NCBI GenBank assembly: GCA_029861425.1
Contig: JAOTZH010000010.1
Location: forward strand, 1 to 41,981
DNA: 41,981 nt
DNA from: Gemmatimonadota bacterium
GTDB taxonomy: Bacteria; Gemmatimonadota; Gemmatimonadetes; Palauibacterales; Palauibacteraceae
Direction: 5' to 3'
A program made the translations under genes and the position numbers. This document shows, one piece after another, positions 27,191-35,318 of this stretch (positions are counted from its first letter, which is position 1; each line of letters starts with the position of its first letter). Below the pieces are notes generated by a model that ran no database searches, was not told the DNA's origin, and saw only the letters and a program-made list of their open reading frames with translations.

Positions 27191-28138
27191 CTAGCTGCCA
27201 GAGTTCTCCCATGCTCTCAATCGCGCGCTTCGGGCCCTCGGATTTCGCTTGACTTCCGCATCGGTCGGTCGCTCCGGCCGACGCGTCAGCACGCGCCCGA
27301 GCGCCTTGCCACGGCAACGGCACTCTGGCAACTCGGGCGGGCAAACGCAGTCCCTGCCCCAATCGCGAAACGTCTGCTTTACGATTCTGTCTTCAAGAGA
27401 GTGGTAGGAGATCACGACGAGCCGCCCACCCACCGCAAGCCGCTCGCGAATCGACTCCAGCCCCTCCTTCAACGCCCCCAGCTCGTCGTTGACCGCGATC
27501 CGCACCGCCTGAAAGACGCGGGCCTTCTCGCGTTCGGAAGCGCTCCTCCCGAGCACCGCCGTCAACGCACCGACCAGGTCATCGCTAGTAGAAAACGGTC
27601 GGGCCTTCCTCCGCCTCACCACCTCACGTGCGAGCACTCTCCACCTGCGCTCGTCCCCAAACTCACGGAAGACCCGACCGAGTTCCTGCTCTGTCGCTGC
27701 GTTAAGAAGGTCGGCCGCGGGCTCTCTGCCTTCGCCGGTTGTCCCGCCCATCCGCATCCGCAAAGATGTGCCCGGACGAAAAGAGAACCCGCGAGCCGTT
27801 GTATCGATCTGGTGGGACGAAACGCCCAGGTCCATAAGGGCCCCCGCCAGATCATCTATGTCGGTACCGCATTCCAGCGTCTCGATATCCCGGAAGTTCC
27901 CGAGCACGATCTCGACTCGATCCCTGTACTTCTCGAGCCGTCTCGTGGCAGCCTCGATCGCTTCCGGATCCTGATCGATCCCGATCACCCGCACAGCCGA
28001 CTCCGCCTCCAAAAGACGGACCGCGTGCCCCGCACCGCCGAGCGTGGCGTCCAAGAAAATCCCCCCACGCTCCGGGCGCAGGAACCGCAGCACTTCATCC
28101 GGCATGACCGGCTCGTGCTGAAACTTCTTCTCGGTCAC
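27191..28138 (-). CDS. rsmH: 16S rRNA (cytosine1402-N4)-methyltransferase RsmH (MraW)
   Basis: SAM-dependent methyltransferase that modifies C1402 in the ribosomal P site. At 315 aa it is full length. Signatures: QHEPVMPDEVL, FLDATLGGAGHA (SAM loop), IGIDQDPEAIEAA, LMDLGVSSHQID, VISYHSLEDRIVKQTF, a Cys-rich CVCPPELPECRCRGK loop, and NPRARSARLRAWE at the end. The GTG start at 28138 has AGAGAGG ahead and lies 60 bases after mraZ. Confidence 0.97.
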   Translation of the reverse strand: MTEKKFQHEPVMPDEVLRFLRPERGGIFLDATLGGAGHAVRLLEAESAVRVIGIDQDPEAIEAATRRLEKYRDRVEIVLGNFRDIETLECGTDIDDLAGALMDLGVSSHQIDTTARGFSFRPGTSLRMRMGGTTGEGREPAADLLNAATEQELGRVFREFGDERRWRVLAREVVRRRKARPFSTSDDLVGALTAVLGRSASEREKARVFQAVRIAVNDELGALKEGLESIRERLAVGGRLVVISYHSLEDRIVKQTFRDWGRDCVCPPELPECRCRGKALGRVLTRRPERPTDAEVKRNPRARSARLRAWENSGS

Positions 28139-28198
28139 CTCTCTCGACTCATCATCATCCGCCGACCATGCGGTGATCAGGTCGATCTATCCTGAGTG

Positions 28199-28636
28199 CT
28201 ATACCAGCACCGACTTCATGTGCTGATCGAAAGCGTCGTCGTCGGTCTCGTCTGTCGTCGCCGCCTCGAACCGCGCCGGATCCCAGATCTGGATCTTGTT
28301 GATCGCTCCGACCACCCAGGCTTCGGTCGTAAGACCCGCCGCCTGACGCATCCTCTCGGGGATCAGGATCCTTCCCTGCTTGTCCGGGACCACCTCCACT
28401 GCATCCGCCGTAATCCGGAGCACTTTGTGACGATGCTCCGGCTGGCGCTTCATGTACTCGAGCAGATCCTCCTGGACTGACCCCCAGGCGTCATCTGGAT
28501 ACAGCGTGAGTGCTTCAGGTTGCGTCTGAATGAGGACAAATGGGTCCGATTCGCGGCCCCGGCGGAACTGCGCCGGAAGGCTGATGCGGCCCTTGGGATC
28601 CAGCGTATGCAGGAACCTTCCAAGAAAACCCGCCAC
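28199..28636 (-). CDS. mraZ: Transcriptional regulator MraZ
   Basis: AbrB/SpoVT-like DNA-binding protein that represses its own dcw operon in the species studied. The 145 aa contain two tandem MraZ/AbrB folds: GRFLHTLDPKGRISLPAQFR and VVPDKQGRILIPERMRQAAG. The start is a GTG at 28636 with AAGGGCC in front; it matches the family N-terminus (FLG-x-(F/Y)-x-HTLDPKGR). First gene of the dcw operon, preceded by candidate promoter and repeat operator described separately. Confidence 0.97.
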   Translation of the reverse strand: MAGFLGRFLHTLDPKGRISLPAQFRRGRESDPFVLIQTQPEALTLYPDDAWGSVQEDLLEYMKRQPEHRHKVLRITADAVEVVPDKQGRILIPERMRQAAGLTTEAWVVGAINKIQIWDPARFEAATTDETDDDAFDQHMKSVLV

Positions 28637-28669
28637 GATTGGCCCTTGTCACTGAATGCAGGGTGTCCT

Positions 28670-28692
28670 CCCAAGACGACCCAATCCACCCA
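28670..28692 (-). promoter_or_regulatory. Candidate MraZ-binding repeats (three TGGG boxes)
   Basis: On the minus strand TGGG occurs three times at 28692-28689, 28683-28680 and 28673-28670, spaced 9 and 10 bases apart, 34-56 bases before mraZ. E. coli MraZ binds TGGGN direct repeats with a ~10-base period upstream of mraZ, so this looks like the autoregulatory operator. The spacing of 9 in one interval is slightly off. Inference from pattern and position. Confidence 0.55.
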
Positions 28693-28702
28693 CCGAGGGC
28701 AC

Positions 28703-28731
28703 ACCATACGACGCTCCATCGTACCACGCAA
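28703..28731 (-). promoter_or_regulatory. Candidate sigma-70 type promoter of the dcw operon
   Basis: TTGCGT (28731-28726) and TATGGT (28708-28703) are separated by exactly 17 bases on the minus strand. They match the consensus at 3 and 4 of 6 positions. They lie between the terminator of the upstream TPR gene and the TGGG boxes, so the boxes would fall over the start of transcription. Weak by sequence, supported by position. Confidence 0.4.
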
Positions 28732-28766
28732 CCCCACTTTATCCCATTCTTCCCCACCACCACCCC

Positions 28767-28802
28767 AAGAGAAACGGGCTCGCCCCGGAAGGGCGAACCC
28801 GT
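28767..28802 (-). terminator. Rho-independent terminator after the TPR gene
   Basis: Minus strand ACGGGTTCGCCC-TTCCG-GGGCGAGCCCGT, a 12-base stem with one mismatch and 5-base loop, followed by TTCTCTT. It begins 37 bases after the TPR gene stop and insulates the dcw operon. Confidence 0.8.
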
Positions 28803-28839
28803 CTTCCTTTGTGCGCGCTACGGCGGGATCAGAGAGGCG

Positions 28840-30606
28840 TTACCGCTGGCAGTTCGCCTCGATGATCTGCTCCTGCCGATACAGCTGCACATCCACCGCT
28901 TCGCGGATCTGTGCCTGGTTTCCGCCCTGGTAACCGCCGGCCTGACCGAGGTGCCCACCGACGTTCTGGAACGCCCCGAGCGCGGCGCGGGCCGGCCCGC
29001 AGGCCTCCGCGTCCTCGTTGCCTTGATCGAGAGCCGTCCCACGCTGGTAGTACCCGTAGGCGATGAAGAAGTGGATCTGCTGAGCGGTGTCCGGACTCTC
29101 CGCGAACTCGGACGCGACCTCGAAGAGGCCGATCGCCGGCAGGTACTCGCCGTTCTCGAAGTGGTCCTGGTAGCCCTGGCCAAAGAGCGCGTTCGCGATC
29201 TCGTCGGAGTTCGCACCGTTCTGTACCGCGGTACGGAAGTCGGCGATCGCGCCGTCCGAGTCCCCCGCGCGCAGCTTGTACAGCGCGACGCGCTGGAAGC
29301 CACCCGAGATGTCGGGGTTGTAGCCGAGGGCCTGCTCCAGCTCGGAGGCCGCGGCCGCGTAGTCCTCCATCTCGCTATAGACGGAGGCGCGCGCGTTGTA
29401 GACCTGCGCCAGCATCTGTTCCTTCGAGATCGTCGGCGCCTCGGCACCCTCGGCGACGGGCGGCGGGTCGTTGATGAGCGCGATCGCACGGTCCGCGAAC
29501 TGCAGCGCGGCGTCGTATTCCCCGATGAGTGCGTTGGCGCTCACCACGTTGGTCAGCATGCTCGCGTCGACGTCGTTCCCCTTGAGGTCGAACACCTTCC
29601 CGAAAGCCTCGACCGAACGACGAATCGCCGCTTCGTCCGTGACCTGTCCGCCCTCCTGGCCCGCACTGAGCGCGACGTTCCCGAGATACACCCACAGATC
29701 GGCATTGGTGTCATCGAGCTGGACGCCGTCCTCCAGGATCTGCATGGCCTCGGTGAAGCCACCGGCGGTGGCGAGCTCGAACGCGATTTGCAGCCGTACG
29801 GCCGCATCGTTCGGATTGAAGTTCAGGTACTCCTGGTAGTAGCGAAGCGAGTTTTGCCGATCGCCCAGCTGCGCGTACGTATACGCCAGCGACTGAAGCG
29901 CCTCCGTGTTCGAAGGATCGGCCGCGACGGAGAGCTCGAGATCCTCGACCGCCGCCCCCCATGACTCGGTGAGCATGTGGGTCCGGCCTCGGAGATAGCG
30001 CGCACGGTCGCTCTGCGAGTTCATCTCGAGCGCGCGGTCGCAGTTCCGGAGCGCATCTTCGACGGACTCCGAAGCGAGATACTCGGCGCAGAAGGCGATC
30101 GACTGCAGATACTCGACCTGCTCGCCCAGCCCCTCCAGGATCACGCCGGCGGCCACCCGGTCCTCTTTGCGGTCCGCCACGGTGAACGTCTCGATGGGGA
30201 GCTCATCCTGGGTACGCGGATCGAAGAAGCTCACGGCGATCTCGATTCCGCCCGGCACGGCGTTGGCCGTCCCGACCATGACGAGCGCGGCCTGCATCTG
30301 CGCCGCCGTCTGTCGCCATTCGATCGGCGACAGGTTGTCCATGTCCAGATCGTACTGCTCAAGGAAGTCCTTTATGTCCCCTTCCTCGGTCGCGGTGTAC
30401 GCCCCGAAGCCTTCCATCGCTTCGCGGACGCGCTTCGCGACATCCTTCCCGAAGTTGTTGTGGACCCCTTCGCCGACCATGAGGGGCGCGACTACGATCG
30501 AGCGGTCGCTCGCCTGCGCGGCCCCGTCGGCGGGATTCAGGTGGATCACGGAAGCGGCAAGCAGGAATGCCGCTGCCATCGAAAAGGCGCCAGATCTGCT
30601 TCTCAT
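28840..30606 (-). CDS. Secreted tetratricopeptide-repeat protein with N-terminal FlgO/TolB-N-like domain
   Basis: 588 aa with a signal peptide (AFSMAAAFLLAASVIHL...GAAQA). Residues about 35-165 form an alpha/beta domain (IVVAPLMVGEGV ... AALVMVGTANAV ... FFDPRTQDELPIETF) of the kind seen in FlgO/TolB-amino/CsgG-like periplasmic proteins. The rest is a run of TPR units, for example ALRNCDRALEMNSQSDRARYLRG, AAVEDLELSVAADPSN, SLRYYQEYLNFNPND and AASELEQALGYNPD. It likely scaffolds protein complexes in the periplasm; partner unknown. The ATG at 30606 has GAGGTGA in front. It is monocistronic, between two terminators, with no obvious tie to the dcw genes behind it. Confidence 0.8.
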   Translation of the reverse strand: MRSRSGAFSMAAAFLLAASVIHLNPADGAAQASDRSIVVAPLMVGEGVHNNFGKDVAKRVREAMEGFGAYTATEEGDIKDFLEQYDLDMDNLSPIEWRQTAAQMQAALVMVGTANAVPGGIEIAVSFFDPRTQDELPIETFTVADRKEDRVAAGVILEGLGEQVEYLQSIAFCAEYLASESVEDALRNCDRALEMNSQSDRARYLRGRTHMLTESWGAAVEDLELSVAADPSNTEALQSLAYTYAQLGDRQNSLRYYQEYLNFNPNDAAVRLQIAFELATAGGFTEAMQILEDGVQLDDTNADLWVYLGNVALSAGQEGGQVTDEAAIRRSVEAFGKVFDLKGNDVDASMLTNVVSANALIGEYDAALQFADRAIALINDPPPVAEGAEAPTISKEQMLAQVYNARASVYSEMEDYAAAASELEQALGYNPDISGGFQRVALYKLRAGDSDGAIADFRTAVQNGANSDEIANALFGQGYQDHFENGEYLPAIGLFEVASEFAESPDTAQQIHFFIAYGYYQRGTALDQGNEDAEACGPARAALGAFQNVGGHLGQAGGYQGGNQAQIREAVDVQLYRQEQIIEANCQR

Positions 30607-30770
30607 TACGTCACCTCGGACCAGGTTTCACTCCAGGGCCGAACACCTTCGTCCGGCGCCCTCCATCTATCGACCGGTCGCGCGCGAGTCATACTCGGCA
30701 TCGGACCGGCCCGAACACGTCCGTTTAACGCGGCGTGGCCGTCCTCGCAGCCGCGAAAGGATCGATATAT
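30607..30770 (-). other. Upstream region of the TPR gene
   Basis: Together with the terminator next to it this is part of a ~333-base non-coding interval between the TPR gene and the PHP phosphatase gene. It should carry the TPR promoter. A TATGAC near the middle could be a -10 element but has no good -35 partner. Nothing else recognised. Confidence 0.4.
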
Positions 30771-30806
30771 GAGAAAACCGCCCCCGCACGGTTCCCACGG
30801 AGGCGG
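30771..30806 (-). terminator. Rho-independent terminator after the PHP phosphatase gene
   Basis: Minus strand CCGCCTCCG ... CGGGGGCGG, a 9-base stem including one G-U pair with an 11-base loop, followed directly by TTTTCTC. It lies 134 bases past the stop of the phosphatase gene. Confidence 0.7.
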
Positions 30807-30939
30807 ACCATGGAAATTACCACGGTCTAGAACCGGACTCAACCGTGAATTCAACGTACACACGAAAGACCGACGGGATCCGTCACCTCCCAACGCTCGT
30901 AACGCCGTGCCGGCGCGACCGTATCCCTCCAGACAGACG

Positions 30940-31779
30940 TCACCTGCGCCTTCTCCCGCGAGATGAACCGGCCACGCCCAGATCGACGCTGCGGCCCTCC
31001 ACGGGCTTCCCGGGTTCGCCGGAGATCAGGCGCCGAGGGTTCTCCGACACCAGTTGCCGAATCCACTCTTCACCGGACTCGACGGGTTCGTCACCAGCGC
31101 TCGAAACCGGTGCGACGGCGCTCTGTAGCAACGTGAGCGCCGGTGGCCACTCGGGGACCCCCATCGCGTGGTAGTCGCTCGCCACACATGTCACCCATCC
31201 CCGGGCGAGAAGCTCTGCCGCGATTTGACGTGGAGCCGACCCGTATCCGCCCGCGAGGGAGCGCGCGTTAACCTGTAGCGCCGTTCCGTCCGCGACCCAG
31301 CGAGCCACCCGGTCGAAGGCCGTCTCGATCCCGAAGTAGCGCTCCGGGTGCGCGAGGACCGGCAGCCACCCCGCGTCGACCACGGCCTTTAGCTGGTTCC
31401 CGGCGAAGGGCGGCAACTGGAAGGAGCCGAACTCGACCAGGACGGCGGGACCTCCTTCGAGACGAAGGCGGGGGTCGGAGAGGTCCGCCACCGGAGCGTC
31501 GAGCTTGAACTCGCACGCTCTGCCGAGAGCGATTTCGAGATCGCTCTCGGCCAATGCCTCCGTGAGCTCGTCGTACGCTTCATCGAACAACGCGAGGCGC
31601 GCGTCGGCGCGCGACCGGCGTTCGAGCAGCGATGCCCGAAAGTGCGGAGTCGCGATCACTTTCTGCACGCCCTGCTCCTGGAGGGCCTTCAGCGCCGAAA
31701 GAGCCTCGGCCAGGTCGCGGGCGCCGTCGTCGACGCCGGGGAGCACATGGGAATGCAGGTCGACGATTTCGGCGCTCAC
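30940..31779 (-). CDS. PHP-domain tyrosine-protein phosphatase, CpsB/YwqE type
   Basis: 279-aa metal-dependent phosphatase. The PHP metal motifs are all visible: VDLHSHVLPGVDDGA (residues ~6-20), ATPHF (~43-47), LAHPERY (~142-148) and VASDYHAMG (~200). In Firmicutes and other bacteria such enzymes dephosphorylate bacterial tyrosine kinases that control polysaccharide export, and often sit in capsule clusters. No kinase or polysaccharide gene is present here. The GTG start overlaps the stop of the oligopeptidase gene by four bases (GTGA), so the two are co-translated. The ~20-residue C-terminal tail is Gly/Arg-rich and poorly conserved-looking. Confidence 0.88.
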   Translation of the reverse strand: MSAEIVDLHSHVLPGVDDGARDLAEALSALKALQEQGVQKVIATPHFRASLLERRSRADARLALFDEAYDELTEALAESDLEIALGRACEFKLDAPVADLSDPRLRLEGGPAVLVEFGSFQLPPFAGNQLKAVVDAGWLPVLAHPERYFGIETAFDRVARWVADGTALQVNARSLAGGYGSAPRQIAAELLARGWVTCVASDYHAMGVPEWPPALTLLQSAVAPVSSAGDEPVESGEEWIRQLVSENPRRLISGEPGKPVEGRSVDLGVAGSSRGRRRR

Positions 31780-33809
31780 GCCTCGTCCCCCGGAAGGTGG
31801 TCCGGCGAGACCGTCGCGATCAGGAACGCGAACTCGAACGCTCGATCCTTCAGCCAGTCGAACCGACTCGAGGGACCGAGGTGGCCGGCGCCCATGTCCG
31901 TCCGCAGGAGCAGGAGCCGATCATCCGTCCGGCGCCCGCGCAGCCGGGCCACCCAGCGGGCGGGCTCCCAGTACTGGACCCTCGGGTCATGCAGACCAGC
32001 CGTCACGAGCATGTGCGGGTACTCCGCCGCACGGACGTTGTCGAACGGCGAATACGACCGGATGTAGTCGTAGTAGTCCGGATCACGCGGGTCGCCCCAC
32101 TCTTCGTATTCGATGACCGTGAGTGGGATCGAAGGATCGAGCATCGTGGCGAGCACGTCCACGAATGGGACCCCGGCGATAACCGTGCGGAACAGATCGG
32201 GGCGAAGGTTCGCCACGGCGCCCATCAACAACCCGCCTGCGCTCCGTCCCTGGATCGCCAGCCGCTCGGGGGACGTGTACCCGGCCTCGACGAGCGTCTC
32301 GGCACAGGAGATGAAATCCGTGAACGTGTTTCGCTTGTTCAGCATCTTCCCGCCCTCGTGCCAGGGCTCCCCGAGCTCCCCACCGCCACGTACGTGCGCG
32401 ACGGCATAAACGAATCCGCGGTCCACGAGACTGAGCGTCGGCCGGGAAAACACGGGCTCGTTGCAGATCCCGTACGCGCCGTAGCCGTTGAGCAGACAGG
32501 GATGGCTGCCGTCCAGCCGCACGCCGGCCGGCGCGACGACGGAGATCGGGACCGCCGTTCCATCCCCGGCCTCTGCCCAAACGCGCACGGTCTGGTAGCG
32601 GGCGGGATCGTGCCCCGGCACAGGCTCGATCTTGAGTGTCTCCGTCGCCCCGGTCCGCGGGTCCACCCGGAGTGTGGTCGGCGGCTGCACCGGGGATTCC
32701 ACCACGCACCTGACCCCGTCTGCGTCGAACTCGTGATTGTCGCGGAGCGCGAACGTCCTGACCTCTCCCTCGATCGGTACGCGCAGGTTCGCTCCGTTGT
32801 CCCGCAGCCGAACCGAGAGCTCTCTCAGCCCGGACCGCCGTTCGACCACCGCCATGAAGTCCCTGAAGGATTCCACGTCCTCGAGCATGATCTCCGCCCG
32901 ATGAGGGATCTCATCCGACCACTCCTCGGGGTCGCGCGGCGTCAGGCCCTCATGGAGTGGCACGCGCACCAGACGAAAGTTCTCCGCGCCATCGTTGGTC
33001 CTGACGAAGAGGTCGAAGCCACCGTCGACGACGTGATACTCGACGCCCAGGCGGCGCGGGCACAGCGGAAACGGCGGACGCTCGGGAGCCGCGGCGTCCT
33101 GCAGCCAGGTGCTCAGCGTGACCGCGCTCGCCGACTCGATGAAGAGAAACCGTCCACTCCGGGCGCGTCGGATGGACACGTGGAAGGCCTCATCGGCCTC
33201 CTCGAAGACCATCGCGTCTTCCGACGGGTCGAATCCGAGCGTGTGCCGGTAGACCCGGTGGGGGCGTTTGAGCCGGTCGCGCCGGACGTAAAAGACCGTC
33301 CTCCCATCCGAAGCCCAGGCGACGTCTTCCGAGATGCGCTCGATGCGTTCGAGGAGCGTCTCCCGCGTATCGAGATCGACGATGACCAGGACGTAGTCCT
33401 CGTCGCCCGAGGTGTCACGTGTGTAGGCCAGATATCGATCGTCCGGACTCACGGCGTGCGATCCGACGTGGAAGTACTCGTGACCCTCGGCCAATGCGTT
33501 CTCGTCCAGGACGATCTGTGCATCCGATCCGTCCGGGTCGCGCGAGCGCACCCAGACCCGGTAGGGCTTCCCCTCCTCGGTCCGGCTGGCGTAGAAGAAG
33601 GCGCCGCGTCGGGCTGGAACCGAGCTGTCCTCTTCCTGGATCCGCCCGCGGAACTCCGAGTAGAGGGATTGCTCCAGCGGCCGGAGCCGAGACGTTTCGG
33701 CTTCGGTCCGGTCGTTCTCCTCACGGAGGAACGCAAGGACCCGCGGATCGTCGCGTCCACGAAGCCACGTGAGGTCGTCCGTCCCCTCGCCCCGCGCGCC
33801 GGTGGTCAG
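31776..33809 (-). CDS. ptrB: Prolyl oligopeptidase-family serine peptidase, oligopeptidase B
   Basis: Cytosolic S9A peptidase that cuts short peptides, in oligopeptidase B after Arg/Lys. A seven-bladed propeller (about 60-400) precedes the alpha/beta-hydrolase domain. Catalytic residues in the numbering from 33809: Ser523 in QGRSAGGLLMG, Asp608 in LHDPRVQYWEP and His643 in GAGHLGPSSRFDW; NGYGAYG and HVRGGGELG are family signatures. No ATG or GTG lies near the expected N-terminus. The ORF track uses a TTG at 33845 inside the CoxG-like gene. I prefer a CTG at 33809 overlapping that gene's stop (CTGA), with AAGGGGG eight bases ahead; this matches the GTGA/ATGA habit of the region. Either way the enzyme looks complete. 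Confidence 0.9.
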   Translation of the reverse strand: MTTGARGEGTDDLTWLRGRDDPRVLAFLREENDRTEAETSRLRPLEQSLYSEFRGRIQEEDSSVPARRGAFFYASRTEEGKPYRVWVRSRDPDGSDAQIVLDENALAEGHEYFHVGSHAVSPDDRYLAYTRDTSGDEDYVLVIVDLDTRETLLERIERISEDVAWASDGRTVFYVRRDRLKRPHRVYRHTLGFDPSEDAMVFEEADEAFHVSIRRARSGRFLFIESASAVTLSTWLQDAAAPERPPFPLCPRRLGVEYHVVDGGFDLFVRTNDGAENFRLVRVPLHEGLTPRDPEEWSDEIPHRAEIMLEDVESFRDFMAVVERRSGLRELSVRLRDNGANLRVPIEGEVRTFALRDNHEFDADGVRCVVESPVQPPTTLRVDPRTGATETLKIEPVPGHDPARYQTVRVWAEAGDGTAVPISVVAPAGVRLDGSHPCLLNGYGAYGICNEPVFSRPTLSLVDRGFVYAVAHVRGGGELGEPWHEGGKMLNKRNTFTDFISCAETLVEAGYTSPERLAIQGRSAGGLLMGAVANLRPDLFRTVIAGVPFVDVLATMLDPSIPLTVIEYEEWGDPRDPDYYDYIRSYSPFDNVRAAEYPHMLVTAGLHDPRVQYWEPARWVARLRGRRTDDRLLLLRTDMGAGHLGPSSRFDWLKDRAFEFAFLIATVSPDHLPGDEA

Positions 33810-34276
33810 GCGCCAGCCCCCTTGGCCAGCTTCGCGGCCACGCAACCGGTGAATCGGCCAAACACGACGTCCGCCACCGACTGGATCACTCCCCCGCGAC
33901 CGAAGGAGGCGAGACGACCGGTGAGGTTGACGGTCTGTGAGACCCAGACGTGCGTCCCACCCTCATCCGCGGGCCGGAGGTTGCTCGTCATGGTCATCCG
34001 AACCGCCCCGACTCCCTTGTCGTCCTTCCCCTCCCCGGTCATCACGACGTGGTGGCGTTCGGAGTCGAGCTCGTCGAAGCGGATGACTCCCTGGAACATC
34101 GTGCCGACCGGGCCGAGCTTCATACCGATCTCACCGCGAAATGTGCGGTCGTCGATCGCACCGATCAGCCTGGCTCCTGGGAGACAGGACACGATGCGGG
34201 TGGGGTCGGTCAGGAAGTCCCACACCTCCTCGACCGGCTCCGGCACGTCGAACTCCTTCTCGATATGTATGGCCAT
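33806..34276 (-). CDS. CoxG-like SRPBCC-family protein
   Basis: 156 aa from the ATG at 34276 with AGAGGT in front. The fold is the START/SRPBCC helix-grip: IHIEKEFDVPEPVEEVWDFL, TRIVSCLPGARLIG, EIGMKLGPVGTMFQGVI and NLTGRLASFGRGGVIQ are close to CO dehydrogenase subunit G (CoxG). CoxG in carboxydotrophs is a membrane-recruiting accessory protein for the CO dehydrogenase, but CoxG-like proteins are also widespread without it. It faces away from the MoxR/vWA pair across a 150-base spacer and overlaps the peptidase gene downstream. Confidence 0.85.
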   Translation of the reverse strand: MAIHIEKEFDVPEPVEEVWDFLTDPTRIVSCLPGARLIGAIDDRTFRGEIGMKLGPVGTMFQGVIRFDELDSERHHVVMTGEGKDDKGVGAVRMTMTSNLRPADEGGTHVWVSQTVNLTGRLASFGRGGVIQSVADVVFGRFTGCVAAKLAKGAGA

Positions 34277-34310
34277 CGACCTCTGGAGGGCTGCGGCGGT
34301 GAGCAAGCGG

Positions 34311-34316
34311 TATACT
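34311..34316 (+). promoter_or_regulatory. Candidate -10 element for the MoxR/vWA operon
   Basis: TATACT, five of six consensus positions, stands out in a very GC-rich spacer about 110 bases before the MoxR-like start. No good -35 is visible 16-18 bases upstream, so confidence is modest. Confidence 0.35.
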
Positions 34317-34325
34317 GTCGGGAAC

Positions 34326-34348
34326 GTTCGGGCCAGGCGAGCCCGAAC
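34326..34348. promoter_or_regulatory. Perfect 8-base inverted repeat in the divergent spacer
   Basis: GTTCGGGC-CAGGCGA-GCCCGAAC, ten bases past the candidate -10. It could be an operator for a dimeric regulator of both divergent genes or a hairpin in the MoxR-like mRNA leader. A second short hairpin GGCCC-ATCC-GGGCC (34392-34405) stands just before the ribosome binding site. Confidence 0.45.
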
Positions 34349-34426
34349 CGTGCGGAAGCTGAAGTGCCCGGGGGAACGCCGTCAAGCCGGTGGCCCATCC
34401 GGGCCAAAGCGAGCGAGGTGCGAGCG

Positions 34427-35314
34427 GTGCAACCCGGGATTGAGCAGACGCGCGAGGGGCTCCTCTCGCAGGGCTACGTGGCCGACCGCGCACTCGCGAC
34501 CACGGTGCATCTGGCGCTCGCCCTCGAGAAGCCGATGCTCGTGGAGGGCGCGGCCGGGGTCGGGAAGACGGAGATCGCGAAGGCCCTGGCCGGCTGGCTG
34601 GGGTCGGACCTGATTCGTCTCCAGTGCTACGAGGGACTGGACGTCCACACGGCCCTGTATGAATGGAACTATCAGAAGCAGCTCCTGCGGATCCGTCTCG
34701 AGGGCGATTCCGCCGACCCGGCCGACGTGGAGCGAACCATCTACGGTCCGGAGTACCTGCTGGAGCGTCCTCTCCTCCAGGCGATCCGGAGCGAAGATCG
34801 AGTGGTGCTGCTGATTGACGAGGTCGACCGGGCCGACGAGGAATTCGAGGCCTTTCTGCTCGAGGTCCTGTCTGACTTTCAGATCTCGGTCCCCGAGCTC
34901 GGCACGATCGAGGCCCGCACCCGTCCGGTCGTCGTGCTTACGTCGAACGGTACGCGAGAGCTGTCGGACGCCCTGCGCCGGCGCTGTCTCTACTTCTGGA
35001 TCGACTACCCCGACGCGGACACAGAGCTGGCGATCCTCCGATCGAGACTACCTGACGTGAAGGAGGCGACGGCCCGCGATGTCGTCGGGCTCGTGCAGGG
35101 ACTCAGGGCCGAACGGCTTTCGAAGCCGCCCGGGATCGCCGAAACGATCGATTTCGTCTCCGCTATCGAGGCGATGGGTGCGGAGAGCGTGGACGGCGAA
35201 ACCGTATCGGCTGCCCTCGGGGCACTCGTTAAGGATCCCGCCGACTTCGCGGCTCTGGATCGCAGTCGAATCGACTCGCTGCTCCGCCCGGACGCCGACC
35301 CGCCGGAGGCGTGA
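34427..35314 (+). CDS. MoxR-family AAA+ ATPase, CoxD-like
   Basis: 295 aa from a GTG at 34427 (GAGGTG five bases ahead; another in-frame GTG at 34418). Walker A is EGAAGVGKTE near 40-49, Walker B VVLLIDEVDRADEEFE near 124-139, sensor 1 VVLTSNGTRELSDAL and the arginine finger RRRCLYFWIDYP. MoxR ATPases act with a vWA partner to insert metals or mature proteins. CoxD helps assemble the CuSMo centre of CO dehydrogenase. The vWA partner follows five bases later. No coxMSL genes are present in the window, so the client is unknown. Confidence 0.9.
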   Translation: MQPGIEQTREGLLSQGYVADRALATTVHLALALEKPMLVEGAAGVGKTEIAKALAGWLGSDLIRLQCYEGLDVHTALYEWNYQKQLLRIRLEGDSADPADVERTIYGPEYLLERPLLQAIRSEDRVVLLIDEVDRADEEFEAFLLEVLSDFQISVPELGTIEARTRPVVVLTSNGTRELSDALRRRCLYFWIDYPDADTELAILRSRLPDVKEATARDVVGLVQGLRAERLSKPPGIAETIDFVSAIEAMGAESVDGETVSAALGALVKDPADFAALDRSRIDSLLRPDADPPEA

Positions 35315-35318
35315 GCGC

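Noticed and set aside
31632-34613. 993-aa plus-strand ORF, the longest in the track
   Set aside because: Fully antisense to the oligopeptidase B and phosphatase genes, with Arg/His/Pro/Glu-rich low-quality composition typical of GC-rich shadows.
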